Below, piece by piece: positions 8,850-18,476 of a DNA stretch of 64,000 nucleotides. The translations under genes and the position numbers were made by a program. Position 1 is the stretch's first letter; every line of letters begins with the position of its first letter. This DNA comes from Bradyrhizobium sp. LTSP849 (GTDB lineage Bacteria; Pseudomonadota; Alphaproteobacteria; Rhizobiales; Xanthobacteraceae): the NCBI RefSeq assembly GCF_000938255.1, contig NZ_JYMR01000010.1, forward strand, positions 62,001-126,000, read 5' to 3'. The notes under the pieces are model-generated. The model did no database searches. It saw only the letters and a program-made list of their open reading frames with translations, and was not told the origin of the DNA.

Positions 8850-9842
8850 TCAGACATCGACGACCAGCTTGCCCTTCGCCGCGTGATCATGGATCAGCGC
8901 ATAGGCCTCGCCAACACTCTCCAGCGTGAAGCGCCTGGGATCGAGCAGCGGCACGAGCTTGCCGGCCTCGGCAAGGCGCGTGGCCTCCGTCATGATCTCT
9001 CCGTGATGCGCGCGGCCTTCGCCGGTCAGCAGCGGCAACAGCGTGAAGACGCCCGAATAGCTGGCGGCACGGAACGACAGCGGCGCCAGCGCGTGCGTGC
9101 CCCAGCCGAGCGCGCTCACCACGTGTCCGAAACGGCGCACGGCTGCGAAAGAGGCATCGAGCACCTTGCCGCCGACGGTGTCGTAGACGACGTCGAAACC
9201 CCGGCCGCCCGTGTGCTCGGCAACATAGGCCTCAACGGCGATGTCGCGGTCGATGAAAACAGCGCCAAAGCCTTCGATGGTCGCGCGCTGTGCTATTGAG
9301 CCGGTGGCGAACACGTTTGCGCCGCGTGCGTGCGCAATCTGGATCGCGACGTGGCCGACGCCGCCCGCGCCGCCATGGATCAGTACCTTCTGGCCAGCCT
9401 CTAACGCCGCGCGGTCGATCAGGCCTTCCCAGGCGGTGATGAAGATGAGGGGCAGGGCGGCTGCCTCGCGCAGGCTGAGATTGGCGGGCTTCAACGCCAG
9501 GAGGTCGGCATCGACGGCGGCGAACTCGGCCAGCGATCCCTGCACGCCGCCGACGCCGCCGGTCATGCCATAGACTTCGTCGCCCGGCTTGAACCGCGTC
9601 ACGTCGCGCCCGGTCCGTTCGACCATGCCGGCGAGATCGAGCCCGAGGATGGCGGGCAGCGAATGGCGCGCATGCGCCGCTGCTCCGGAATGGATCTTGG
9701 TGTCGAGCGGATTGACCCCGCTCGCGCGCACCCGCACCAGCACCTGATTTGGACCGATCTCGGGCGTGGAGACCGTTGAGATGCGCAGCGGCGCGTTGTG
9801 CGTCTCGAGGATCGCCGCGCGCATGGTCGACTGCCTGGTCAT
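8850..9842 (-). CDS. Zinc-independent quinone oxidoreductase / MDR alcohol dehydrogenase
   Basis: A 330-residue medium-chain reductase of the quinone oxidoreductase branch. The N-terminal GroES-like half (residues 1-120) has the GVNPLDTKIHSG start loop of QOR proteins and lacks the catalytic zinc Cys/His set. The NADPH-binding Rossmann motif HGGAGGVGHVAIQIA is near residue 155. It would reduce quinones or enones using NADPH. It is transcribed divergently from the LysR gene at 9947, which probably controls it. Confidence 0.9.
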   Translation of the reverse strand: MTRQSTMRAAILETHNAPLRISTVSTPEIGPNQVLVRVRASGVNPLDTKIHSGAAAHARHSLPAILGLDLAGMVERTGRDVTRFKPGDEVYGMTGGVGGVQGSLAEFAAVDADLLALKPANLSLREAAALPLIFITAWEGLIDRAALEAGQKVLIHGGAGGVGHVAIQIAHARGANVFATGSIAQRATIEGFGAVFIDRDIAVEAYVAEHTGGRGFDVVYDTVGGKVLDASFAAVRRFGHVVSALGWGTHALAPLSFRAASYSGVFTLLPLLTGEGRAHHGEIMTEATRLAEAGKLVPLLDPRRFTLESVGEAYALIHDHAAKGKLVVDV

Positions 9843-9906
9843 GATTGTCTTGCTCCGTTGTCGGCCTCCAATATGGCCATAAATTTTTGCATGACTAGCA
9901 ACAAGG

Positions 9907-9934
9907 ATGTACGATCATCATACATTTTTGTATG
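9907..9934. promoter_or_regulatory. Operator region of the oxidoreductase/LysR divergon
   Basis: Two overlapping inverted repeats lie between the divergent genes: ATGTA-N9-TACAT at 9907-9925 and CATACA-TTTT-TGTATG at 9919-9934. Spaced AT-rich dyads of this type are usual LysR-family binding sites. The second dyad covers an ATG at 9932, which argues that the regulator starts later, at 9947. Confidence 0.5.
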
Positions 9935-9946
9935 GAAGAGATTTCG

Positions 9947-10798
9947 ATGGACTGGAGCGATCTGCGCATCTTTCTGGCGATCGCGCGTGAAGGCACGCTC
10001 GGTGCTGCCGCGCGAAAAACCGGCCAGACCCAGCCGACCATGGGGCGGCGGCTGCGTGCGCTCGAACAGTCGCTCGGGCAGACGCTGTTCCAGCGCACAG
10101 CCGACGGCTTTGTCCTGACCGACGAGGGGACGGCGGTGCTGCGGCATGCAGAGCGGATCGAGGAAGAGACGATCGCGCTGGAGCGGCATGTGACCGGCGC
10201 CGAGACGCAGCTTGACGGCCTACTGCGCCTGTCGTCGTCGGACTGGTTCGGGACGGTGATGCTGTCGCCGGTGATTGCCGCGTTCGGCAAGCGCCATCCC
10301 AAGGTGATCGTCGAGCTTCTAACCGATGCGCGGCTCTACAGCCTGCCGCGCCGCGAAGCCGACCTTGTGTTTCGCATCAAGCCGTTCGACGAGCCGGAAG
10401 TCATTTCCAGAAAACTGCTCCACATTCCCTACGCGCTCTACGGCAAGAGGGGCAGCAAGCCGCCCCGCGCCGGCGATGGAGGTGGCGTCCACGTCGTCAC
10501 CATGAATGCCGAATTCGCCGACATGCCCGACGCCGTCTGGCTGAAGCGCACGCTGCCGAATGCGGAGATCGCCTCACGCAGCAACAACAGGCAGGCGCAG
10601 GCCGAACTCTGCGCCGGCGGCGGCGGATTGGCCGTGCTGCCGCGTCCGCTCGGCGACCGCGACCGCCGTCTGGTCGCGCTCGATATCGGCGTGACGCCGC
10701 CAGGCCGCGACACCTTCATCGGCTATCACCGCGATCTCAGGCGCCTCGCCCGCCTGCGCGCGCTGCTTGATCTCGTGATTGAAAGGTTGGCGGGGTGA
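9947..10798 (+). CDS. LysR family transcriptional regulator
   Basis: A 283-residue regulator. The start MDWSDLRIF at 9947 has GGAAGAG six bases upstream and is preferred over 9932. The N-terminal winged HTH (residues 1-60) contains AIAREGTLGAAARKTGQTQPTMGRRL and then LFQRT, the classic LysR signature. Residues 85-283 form the effector domain. It is divergent from the quinone oxidoreductase, so it probably regulates that gene in response to an electrophile or quinone; the ligand is not readable. Confidence 0.9.
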   Translation: MDWSDLRIFLAIAREGTLGAAARKTGQTQPTMGRRLRALEQSLGQTLFQRTADGFVLTDEGTAVLRHAERIEEETIALERHVTGAETQLDGLLRLSSSDWFGTVMLSPVIAAFGKRHPKVIVELLTDARLYSLPRREADLVFRIKPFDEPEVISRKLLHIPYALYGKRGSKPPRAGDGGGVHVVTMNAEFADMPDAVWLKRTLPNAEIASRSNNRQAQAELCAGGGGLAVLPRPLGDRDRRLVALDIGVTPPGRDTFIGYHRDLRRLARLRALLDLVIERLAG

Positions 10799-10854
10799 TC
10801 CGCCGACAATCCCTTGCGTTGTCCGACGGGCAAAACAGCCCAGCGCTAGGTCAA

Positions 10855-11405
10855 TCCGCGTTCGCGAAAATATTCCACTTTACCGAAATTCGGAATTGGC
10901 GGATATTGCGCGCACTCCGGCCCAAGGAAGAGGGGCGTATCGCGATCGTCACGACACGCGGGCCGGATGGCGGTGGACGTAGGTTACATCGGCGCGAATG
11001 GACTTCGCAGGGCGGAGAGCCGTGAGCGAAGCCATCGCGCACACGACCGGTGTGATCTGCGTACGGCCAAATCGTGTGGTCCTGGCGCCCGGGGTCTGTG
11101 CGCCAAGTGTTGCGGTGATGGGTGTGGTCCAACCGGACCCTCCCATCAGCCATCCGCAAGGCGACGGGGGCAATAGTGCATCGCTCCCCGGGGAGAGCAC
11201 GACATAAGCCGTTCCAACCATCGCGCAGGGAAGGCCGGGATGTCTCCGGTTGCCCTGTTATCCGCTGTGCAGTGTAGCGCAATCTACTCATGGCATAGCG
11301 GTCAATGGGAGCCAGCCGGCTCCCGGTCTTCCCTGCGCCCTCTTTCATGGGGGTGAGGCGACGAAGCAAAGCTCGGGCGAAACGCGCCGCGAGGATGAGA
11401 GGGTA
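10855..11405. repeat. Long multicopy non-coding repeat module of Bradyrhizobium type
   Basis: This part of the 975-base gene-free region carries stretches I recall as a multicopy intergenic module in Bradyrhizobium and relatives: a start like ATATTCCACTTTACCGAAA, then GGGGCGTATCGCGATCGTCA, and an end near CCTGCGCCCTCTTTCATGGG. Short frames on both strands have no protein character. It shows no clear terminal inverted repeats, and its nature is unknown. Copy number cannot be checked here. I see no gene in 10799-11773. Confidence 0.5.
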
Positions 11406-11460
11406 TGTCTGTTGCTCAGAGATCGAATAGCCAATGTTGTCGCGAGCACCAATCTATCAC

Positions 11461-11590
11461 CGTCACCCTGAGGTGGCCGCTTCTTCAGCGGCCCTCGAAG
11501 GGCGACGGCCCGGCTGCATCCGGGCCGTCCATCCTTCGAGGCTCGCGGCGCAGTGCAGTTGCACTGCGCCGCTCGCGCCTCAGGATGACG
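11461..11590. repeat. Compound palindromic repeat element, 130 bp
   Basis: The ends are a 13-bp inverted repeat with one mismatch (CGTCACCCTGAGG and CCTCAGGATGACG). Inside are three hairpins: GGCCGC-TTCTTCA-GCGGCC, GACGGCCCGG-CTGCAT-CCGGGCCGTC, and a perfect 26-bp palindrome centred near 11562 (CGGCGCAGTGCA and its complement). It has the look of a non-autonomous palindromic mobile repeat typical of Bradyrhizobium intergenic DNA. Confidence 0.65.
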
Positions 11591-11773
11591 GAACAGACAC
11601 CGCCGCCGTGCAGAGAGACTGGGCTTCGCTACGCTCATGCAGCGACTTCGCGCATCACGCAAACAAAACCGTCATAGTCTCTAACGCGCACTAACCAACG
11701 CCCGACTTAAAACTGTCATAATCGCCGATCGGAACCCAACAGTCGCGCGCTTTTTACAAGGCATTAAGCGGGG

Positions 11774-14275
11774 GTGCATTGGATGCGGCGGGAAAGTGCG
11801 TTGGGGACTGCCATGAGTGCCGCGAAGAAGATGCCGGGAAAACCGGCCACCGAAATGTTCGACGATATCCCGGTGCTTCAGCGCAAATGGCGTGCCGCGT
11901 TGAAGCCGGGTGAACGGCTGCCGCGTTACGAGGACGTGATGCTCGGCAGCCTCGGACGTCTCGCCGGTCACATCGCGCTGCTCAAGGGCGACGGCGCGCT
12001 CGAACTGTCGCGCAGCGGACGTTATGTGCAGAAATGGCTCGGCGAGGAGCGCTGGGACATTCCGGTCGCGGAGCTGTCGCCGGATTGCGCCACGGCGCTG
12101 TCGGAGGCGGTCGCGAGCGCACTCAAGAACGGACGGCCACACCAGGCGAGCGCGCATTGCGTGCGCGACGGCATGGTCAGGACCTACGATTTGCTCGCGT
12201 TGCCGACCGCCTCGCGCTGGGGCGCCACGCTGGTCGGCGCCTACGTCAACGAGCGCGGCGCGCAATATAATCTGCTCGACGCGATTTTCTCGTCAACCGA
12301 TGACGCGGTCATTTCGCTCGCGACGTTGCGCGACGCGAGCGGAAAACCGTTCGATCTTCAGGTCGTGCATCACAACAAGAGCGCCGGGCTGTTGCTGAGG
12401 CTCGCGGGCGGAGCCTTGCTGTGGCGACGGATCGGCGAAAGCAGCACGCTTTTGGCCTCGTCCGACATCATCAAGTTTCTGCTCAAAGCCGTCTCCGGCG
12501 GCCGCGGCGAACAGCTCGAGATCGAGCACGATGGCCGTTATCTCCGGCTGAGCGCCACCGCCTTCGCCGATTTGGTGTCGCTGACGATCTCGGACGTCAC
12601 CGCCCTGAAGCGGCGCGACGCCTCGTTCCGCCTGCTGTTCGACAACAACCCGATGCCGATGTGGGTGTTTGACGCTGACACCAAAGAGTTCCTCAGCGTC
12701 AACGACGCCGCGGTCCAGCACTACGGCTATAGCCGCGACGTCTTCCTGCGCATGACACTGCCAGAGATCTGGCCGCAGGACGAGTGGGACAGCCACGCCG
12801 AGGCGCTGGAGCGTATCGGCGACACCTATCATTCCTCGCGCAACTGGCGTCATCTGTGCGCCGACGGCAGCGAGATCGAGGTGCTGACCTTCGGCCGCCG
12901 CGTCGCCTTCGACGATCGCGACGGCTATCTGGTCGCGGTGGTCGACATCACCGAGCGGCGCAAGGCCGAGGCGCGGATCGCCCACATGGCGCATCATGAT
13001 GGACTCACCGATCTGCCGAACCGCGAATATTTCCAGGAGCGATTGAAGCAGGCGCTCGACCAGGGCGCGGGAAAACGGGTCGGCGTGCTCTATATCGATC
13101 TCGACCTGTTCAAGAACATCAATGATTCCTTCGGGCATCCGGCGGGCGACCGCCTGCTCAAGAAAGTCGCCGAACGCCTGACCACCGCAGTCCGCGGTGT
13201 CAATCTCGCGGCGCGTCTCGGCGGTGACGAATTCGCCGTGATTCTCGCCGCCGATGTTTCGCCGAACGAGGCCAGCGCCTGCGCGACCTTGCTGATCGAC
13301 ATGCTGAAGGCGCCCTATGAACTCGATGGCCAGGAGATGGTGATCGGCGCCAGCATCGGCATCGCGCTGTCGCCGGGCGACGGCGTAACGTCCGAAGAGT
13401 TGATGCGCAACGCCGACATGGCGCTGTACCGGGCGAAGTCCGATGGCGGCGGCGTGCACCATTTCTTCGAGCGCGAGATGGACCTCCAGGCGCAGAAGCG
13501 CCGCGACATGGAGCTCGATCTGCGCCGTGCCTTTGTCAATGGCGAGTTCGAGCTGCACTACCAGCCGCTGGTGTCGATCGCGTCCGACCGCATTTCCGGC
13601 TTTGAGTCGCTGTTGCGCTGGCATCACCCCGACAAGGGCATGATCTCGCCGGCTGAATTCATTCCGGTCGCCGAAGACATCGGCCTGATCTCCCAGCTCG
13701 GCGAGTGGGTGTTGCGCGAAGCCTGCGCTGAAGCGGTGAAATGGCCTGCCGACATCAAGGTCGCGGTCAATCTGTCGCCGGTGCAGTTCCGCAGTCGCAA
13801 CCTGGTTCAGGTCGTGATCTCGGCCCTGGCGCAATCCGGCCTGTCGCCGAAGCGGCTCGAGCTCGAGATCACCGAGTCGATCTTCCTGGCCGAGACCGAT
13901 GCCAATCTCGCAATATTGCATCAGTTGCGCGAGCTCGGTGTCGGCATCTCCATGGATGATTTCGGCACCGGCTATTCCAGCCTGAGCTATCTGCGCAGCT
14001 TTCCCTTCGACAAGATCAAGATCGACCGCTCATTCGTGAAGGATCTCGCGGAGCGGCCCGATTGCGTCGCGATCGTGCGCGCGATCTCCGGGCTCGGCCG
14101 CAGCCTCAACATCACCACGACCGCGGAAGGCGTCGAGACCGAGGACCAGCTCGACTGGCTGCGCGCCGAGGGCTGCAACGAGGTGCAGGGCTTTCTGTTC
14201 AGCGCGGCGCGGCCGGCGGCCGAGATCGCAAAACTGCTCGCCGATTTCGGCCAGCGCGCCTCACGGGCGGCGTAG
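11774..14275 (+). CDS. PAS-PAS-GGDEF-EAL cyclic di-GMP protein
   Basis: An 833-residue soluble signalling protein. Residues 30-150 and 165-275 look like divergent PAS domains, residues 280-390 are a clear PAS (LLFDNNPMPMWVFDADT) ending in TERRKAEARIAHMAHHDGLTDLPNR. The GGDEF domain has an intact GGDEF motif near residue 480. The EAL domain starts with ESLLRW, so the signature is ESL rather than EAL, but the catalytic Glu, the NLSPVQF Asn, LEITES Glu, DDFGTGYSSL Asp pair, KIDRSF Lys and EGVET Glu are kept. Both synthesis and hydrolysis of c-di-GMP are possible. The start is GTG 11774 or ATG 11783. Confidence 0.92.
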   Translation: MHWMRRESALGTAMSAAKKMPGKPATEMFDDIPVLQRKWRAALKPGERLPRYEDVMLGSLGRLAGHIALLKGDGALELSRSGRYVQKWLGEERWDIPVAELSPDCATALSEAVASALKNGRPHQASAHCVRDGMVRTYDLLALPTASRWGATLVGAYVNERGAQYNLLDAIFSSTDDAVISLATLRDASGKPFDLQVVHHNKSAGLLLRLAGGALLWRRIGESSTLLASSDIIKFLLKAVSGGRGEQLEIEHDGRYLRLSATAFADLVSLTISDVTALKRRDASFRLLFDNNPMPMWVFDADTKEFLSVNDAAVQHYGYSRDVFLRMTLPEIWPQDEWDSHAEALERIGDTYHSSRNWRHLCADGSEIEVLTFGRRVAFDDRDGYLVAVVDITERRKAEARIAHMAHHDGLTDLPNREYFQERLKQALDQGAGKRVGVLYIDLDLFKNINDSFGHPAGDRLLKKVAERLTTAVRGVNLAARLGGDEFAVILAADVSPNEASACATLLIDMLKAPYELDGQEMVIGASIGIALSPGDGVTSEELMRNADMALYRAKSDGGGVHHFFEREMDLQAQKRRDMELDLRRAFVNGEFELHYQPLVSIASDRISGFESLLRWHHPDKGMISPAEFIPVAEDIGLISQLGEWVLREACAEAVKWPADIKVAVNLSPVQFRSRNLVQVVISALAQSGLSPKRLELEITESIFLAETDANLAILHQLRELGVGISMDDFGTGYSSLSYLRSFPFDKIKIDRSFVKDLAERPDCVAIVRAISGLGRSLNITTTAEGVETEDQLDWLRAEGCNEVQGFLFSAARPAAEIAKLLADFGQRASRAA

Positions 14276-15529
14276 CTCCGGCGGAAAGGTGTCGTAGACC
14301 AGTTCCTTGAAGGCGGGCGTGATACGGCCGCGCTCGTTCTGGGTCTGCTGCATCAGGACGTAGACCATGTCGAGCTTGGGATCGATGCCGAAATAGGTGC
14401 CGCTCCCGGAGTCCCATTTCAATTCGCCGATCGATCCTGGCGGCGGCGGCTTTGCGTTGCCGGGGTCGGTGCGCACCGCAAGGCCGTAGCCATAGCCGAA
14501 CCCGTCGCCCGGGAAATAGAAATAGTCGCGCGCGACGCCCGAGCCCGGCCCGATCTGATCGGTTGTCATGTCCTTGAAGGCGGCCGGGCTGAGGTAGCGC
14601 TTGCCGTCGAGCTCGCCACCGTTGAGCAGCATTTGCGCGAAGCGCTGATAGTCTGTGATGGTCGAGAGCAGGCCGCCGCCGCCGGATTGCCACTCCGGAT
14701 GGGCGAGGCGGTCGTGCTCGGCGTCGAGCAGGATCTGGTCGCTCGGCAGCGGCCGCGCCATCCGCTCGAGTTCATCGGATGTCGTCAGCACGAACTTGGT
14801 GCTGGTCATGCCGAGCGGATCGAAAATGCGTTGCTTCAGCGCGTCGTACAGCGTCTGTCCGGTGATGATCTCGATGACGCTGCCGAGCACGTCGGTGGAA
14901 TGACCGTAGCGCCACAGCGTCCCCGGCTGGCGCGCCAGCGGCAGCTTGGCGACGCGCTCGGCGAATACCTTGTTGTCGAACTGTCCCGCGAAGATGTCGG
15001 CTTCCTTGTAGGCGAGCTCGACCCATTTACCGCCGATATAGTCGTAGCTGATGCCGGAAGTGTGCCGCATCAGATCCCTGATAGTCACGGGATGGATCGG
15101 CGGCACCAGCTCGAGCGTCAGCGAACCATCGGGCTTGGTGACCTCCAGTCCCACCTTCGTGCCGGCGAACGACGGAATGTATTTCGACACGGGGTCGGTG
15201 AGCGCAAGCTTGCCCTCATCGATCAGCATCATCGCCGCGACGCTGGTGACCGGCTTAGTCATGGAATGGATCGCGAAGATCGTGTCCGGCGTCATGGAGA
15301 GCCGGGTTCGGACGTCGCGCACGCCGAACATCTTGAAATAGACCGGCTTGCCGTGCTGCTGGATCAGGACGATGACCCCCGGCAATCTGCCGGCCGTGAC
15401 CTCGTTCTCGAAGAACGCGGTGATGCGTTGCAGCTTGTCCGGTGCAGGGGCGGGGATGTCGGCAGCGCGGCTTCGCGTCATCCCGCTGGCCAGCATCGCG
15501 GCCCCGACCAGAAATTCACGGCGTTTCAT
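14261..15529 (-). CDS. Class C beta-lactamase-like serine hydrolase (EstB type)
   Basis: A 422-residue exported hydrolase. The start MKRREFLVGAAML at 15529 has a Tat-type RRxFL signal, so it is probably folded before export. The active-site SxxK is SMTK (Ser89-Lys92) and the second motif is YGHS near residue 205, with a Gly-rich FGYGYGLAV segment for the third. This family covers esterases, D-amino peptidases and beta-lactamases; esterase activity is more usual than lactam hydrolysis. Its 3' end overlaps the convergent PAS-GGDEF-EAL gene by 15 bases. Confidence 0.85.
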   Translation of the reverse strand: MKRREFLVGAAMLASGMTRSRAADIPAPAPDKLQRITAFFENEVTAGRLPGVIVLIQQHGKPVYFKMFGVRDVRTRLSMTPDTIFAIHSMTKPVTSVAAMMLIDEGKLALTDPVSKYIPSFAGTKVGLEVTKPDGSLTLELVPPIHPVTIRDLMRHTSGISYDYIGGKWVELAYKEADIFAGQFDNKVFAERVAKLPLARQPGTLWRYGHSTDVLGSVIEIITGQTLYDALKQRIFDPLGMTSTKFVLTTSDELERMARPLPSDQILLDAEHDRLAHPEWQSGGGGLLSTITDYQRFAQMLLNGGELDGKRYLSPAAFKDMTTDQIGPGSGVARDYFYFPGDGFGYGYGLAVRTDPGNAKPPPPGSIGELKWDSGSGTYFGIDPKLDMVYVLMQQTQNERGRITPAFKELVYDTFPPELRRP

Positions 15530-15592
15530 CCGGGCTTCCTCCCTCGACGGGATCAAAGCCGCAAGATGTTCGAGGCGTCAACAAGACTTCGA

Positions 15593-16156
15593 TTAAAAAC
15601 GCGTCACGATGTCGGAAAGGACCGGTCGCGGGCGGTCTTCGCTCGGCTTGATCGGCGTGCCGATGTGGACGAGGCCGGCGAGCTTTTCGTCCGCCTTGAG
15701 GCCAAGCCCGTCCAGCACGTCGCGATCGAAGGAGAACCAGCCGGTCAGCCAGCAGGCGCCGTAGCCGAGCGCGGTCGCGGCCGTGACGATGTTCATGACG
15801 CTGGCGCCCGCCGACAATTCCTGCTCGAAGGCCGGCACCTTCGGATGCGGCCTGGTGAAGCTGACGATGCCAATCACCAGCGGCGCATCGGTGAGGCGCT
15901 TGCGCTCAGTCTCGATATCGGCCGCCGGTGCGCCGGGATTCTTCCGGGCAAAGACCTTTGCGATCACCTCGCCGGCGCGCGTCCTTGCATCGCCCTCGAA
16001 AATGATGAAGCGCCAGGGCGCCAGCTTGCCGTGGTCGGGCACCCGCGCGCCGATGGTCAAGATGGTCTCGAGCTCGGCCGGCGAGGGGCCGGGGCCAGTC
16101 ATCTCGCGCGGCTTGACCGAGCGGCGGGTCTTCAAGAGTTCAAGGGCGTCAGGCAC
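15593..16156 (-). CDS. Nitroreductase family protein
   Basis: About 187 residues from the GTG at 16156 (VPDALELLKTRRSVK), which has GAGGAAA upstream; the frame extends to 16219 but that part lacks family likeness. The FMN-binding features of the short nitroreductases are visible: RRSVKPREM near the N-terminus, HGKLAPWRFIIFEG, and LGYGACWLTGW with the GLKADEKLAGLVHIGTP tail. Such enzymes use NAD(P)H to reduce nitro groups or quinones. It sits downstream of thrS on the same strand. Confidence 0.88.
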   Translation of the reverse strand: MPDALELLKTRRSVKPREMTGPGPSPAELETILTIGARVPDHGKLAPWRFIIFEGDARTRAGEVIAKVFARKNPGAPAADIETERKRLTDAPLVIGIVSFTRPHPKVPAFEQELSAGASVMNIVTAATALGYGACWLTGWFSFDRDVLDGLGLKADEKLAGLVHIGTPIKPSEDRPRPVLSDIVTRF

Positions 16157-16249
16157 TGCGGTTTCCTCTTCGGCTGGTCGTCGGGCGTGCAGTCCCCAGA
16201 TAGGAACGCACGCCCGCAACCGAAAGCGAGTTTAGATCGATTTCAGGGA

Positions 16250-18292
16250 TCAGGCCGTGTCGCGCATCCGCCGGACATCCGGCGGGGTCGCCTCGTCGAC
16301 CAGCGCGGCGATCGCCTCGGCCGTCGGCATCACCGTCTGGCCGTCGCTGCCGAGCCGGCGGACCGAGACCGAGTGGCTCTCGGCTTCCTTCTTGCCGACC
16401 ACGAGCAACGCGGGGATCTTGGCCAGCGAGTGCTCGCGGACCTTGTAGTTGATCTTTTCGTTGCGCAGGTCGATCTCGACCCGAAGCCCCGCGCGCCGCG
16501 CAGCTTCCAGCACCTGCTTGGCGTATTCGTCGCCTTCCGAGGTGATGGTGGTGACCACCGCCTGCACCGGCGAGAGCCAGAGCGGGAAGTTGCCGGCATA
16601 ATGCTCGATCAAGATGCCGATGTAGCGCTCCATCGAGCCGCAGATCGCGCGGTGCACCATCACCGGCGGTTTCTTGCCGCCGTCATGGTCGATGTAGAAC
16701 GCACCGAACCGCTCCGGCAGGTTGAAGTCGACCTGCGTGGTGCCACACTGCCAGTCGCGGCCGATGGCGTCGCGCAGCACATACTCGAACTTCGGCCCGT
16801 AGAAGGCGCCTTCGCCCGGATTGATCTCGGTCTTGATGTGATTGTTCTGCGACTGGATCTCGCGCAGCACCGTCGCCATCACGCGCTCGGCATGATCCCA
16901 CATCTCGTCGGTGCCGACGCGCTTGTCCGGCCGGGTCGAGAGCTTGACGGTGAGATCGCCGGTGAAGCCGAAATCGGCATAGGTCGACAGGATGAGGTCG
17001 TTGATCTTCAGGCACTCGTCGGCGAGCTGATCCTCGGTGCAGAAGACATGCGCGTCGTCCTGGGTGAAGCCGCGCACGCGCATCAAGCCGTGCATGGCGC
17101 CGGACGGCTCGTAGCGATGCACCACGCCGAACTCGGCGAGGCGCAACGGCAGATCGCGATAGCTCTTCAGGCCGTGCTTGAAGATCTGGACGTGGCCCGG
17201 GCAGTTCATCGGCTTCAGCGCAAACCAGCGCTTGTCCTCGGCCTCGTCACCGGCCGACTGCGCCGCGAACATGTTCTCGCGGTACCAGCCCCAATGGCCG
17301 GAGGTCTCCCACAACGACTTGTCGAGGATCTGCGGTGCGTTGACCTCGCTGTAATCACCGGTCAGGCGTCGCCGCATATAGGCGATCAGCTGCTGGAAGA
17401 TCGTCCAGCCCTTGGCGTGCCAGAACACGACGCCCGGACCTTCCTCCTGGAAGTGGAAGAGGTCGAGCTCGCGGCCGAGCTTGCGATGGTCGCGCTTCTC
17501 GGCTTCCTCGATCTGCTTCAGATAAGCGTCGAGGTCCTCCTGCTTGGCGAAGGCGGTGCCGTAGATGCGGGTCAACATCGGGTTGTTCGAGTCGCCGCGC
17601 CAATAGGCGCCGGCCACCTTCATCAATTTGAAGGCGTTGCCGACCTTGCCGGTCGAGGTCATGTGCGGGCCGCGGCAGAGATCGAACCAGTCGCCCTGAT
17701 AGTAGATCTTGATCGGCTCGTTGCCGGGAATGGCGTCGACCAGCTCGACCTTGAAGGCCTCGCCCTTGTCGCGGAACACCTGCTTGGTCTTTTCGCGATC
17801 CCAAACCTCCTTCGTAAAGGGTTTGTCCCGCGCGATGAGCTCGCGCATCTTCTTTTCGATCGCGGCAAAGTCTTCCGGGGTGAACGGCTCGTTGCGGAAG
17901 AAGTCGTAATAGAAGCCGTTCTCGATCACGGGACCGATGGTGACTTGGGTGCCCGGCCACAGCGATTGCACGGCTTCCGCCAGCACGTGGGCGCAGTCGT
18001 GGCGGATCAGCTCGAGCGCGCGGGGATCGTCACGGTTGACGAGCTCGATCTTCGCATCGACCTCGATCGGATCGTTGAGGTCGGCGAGCTCGCCGTCGAG
18101 CGCCATCGCAACCGTGCGCTTGGCCAGCGACGGCGAGATGCCCTTGGCGATCTCCATGCCGGTCGTGCTCTTGGCGTATTCGCGCCGAGCGCCGTCGGGG
18201 AAGGTGAGGGTGATTTTTTCCGGCGGGGTCACGGGTCTCAAATTGCTGAGGCTGTATTGGAAGCCGGATTCGGACTTGCGGTCATCGGTCAT
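16250..18292 (-). CDS. thrS: Threonyl-tRNA synthetase
   Basis: A 680-residue class II aminoacyl-tRNA synthetase charging tRNA-Thr. The start [11 protein letters not shown] at 18292 follows a strong AGGAGAAAAGCA ribosome site; the frame reaching 18739 is spurious. Domains in order: TGS (about residues 20-85), editing domain with the HxxxH of [10 protein letters not shown] and a [10 protein letters not shown] segment, catalytic core with [11 protein letters not shown] (zinc Cys), motif 2 in [22 protein letters not shown] and motif 3 near [18 protein letters not shown], and the anticodon-binding domain at the C-terminus. All key residues appear intact. Confidence 0.97.
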   Translation of the reverse strand: MTDDRKSESGFQYSLSNLRPVTPPEKITLTFPDGARREYAKSTTGMEIAKGISPSLAKRTVAMALDGELADLNDPIEVDAKIELVNRDDPRALELIRHDCAHVLAEAVQSLWPGTQVTIGPVIENGFYYDFFRNEPFTPEDFAAIEKKMRELIARDKPFTKEVWDREKTKQVFRDKGEAFKVELVDAIPGNEPIKIYYQGDWFDLCRGPHMTSTGKVGNAFKLMKVAGAYWRGDSNNPMLTRIYGTAFAKQEDLDAYLKQIEEAEKRDHRKLGRELDLFHFQEEGPGVVFWHAKGWTIFQQLIAYMRRRLTGDYSEVNAPQILDKSLWETSGHWGWYRENMFAAQSAGDEAEDKRWFALKPMNCPGHVQIFKHGLKSYRDLPLRLAEFGVVHRYEPSGAMHGLMRVRGFTQDDAHVFCTEDQLADECLKINDLILSTYADFGFTGDLTVKLSTRPDKRVGTDEMWDHAERVMATVLREIQSQNNHIKTEINPGEGAFYGPKFEYVLRDAIGRDWQCGTTQVDFNLPERFGAFYIDHDGGKKPPVMVHRAICGSMERYIGILIEHYAGNFPLWLSPVQAVVTTITSEGDEYAKQVLEAARRAGLRVEIDLRNEKINYKVREHSLAKIPALLVVGKKEAESHSVSVRRLGSDGQTVMPTAEAIAALVDEATPPDVRRMRDTA

Positions 18293-18476
18293 TGCTTTTC
18301 TCCTGAGGCTCACTCCTGCGAACGAGCGCAGGTAAGCGGGAACGAGCGATATATCAGGCGATTCGGCCTGTGCAATCCGGCATTTCCAAGAAAATGGGCG
18401 CGTAAAGGTGGTGCCTGCATCAACTATTTCGAGGAGGCCCTTTAACTGGCCATGGCTCTGGTCTACATGCATTTGC

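Noticed and set aside
12293..13921. A 542-codon minus-strand frame
   Set aside because: Antisense to the PAS-GGDEF-EAL gene, with shadow-type composition and no motif.
14633..18445. A 1270-codon open frame on the plus strand
   Set aside because: It runs antisense to the serine hydrolase, nitroreductase and thrS genes. The protein is Arg/His/Asp-rich without domains, as expected for a shadow frame in GC-rich DNA.
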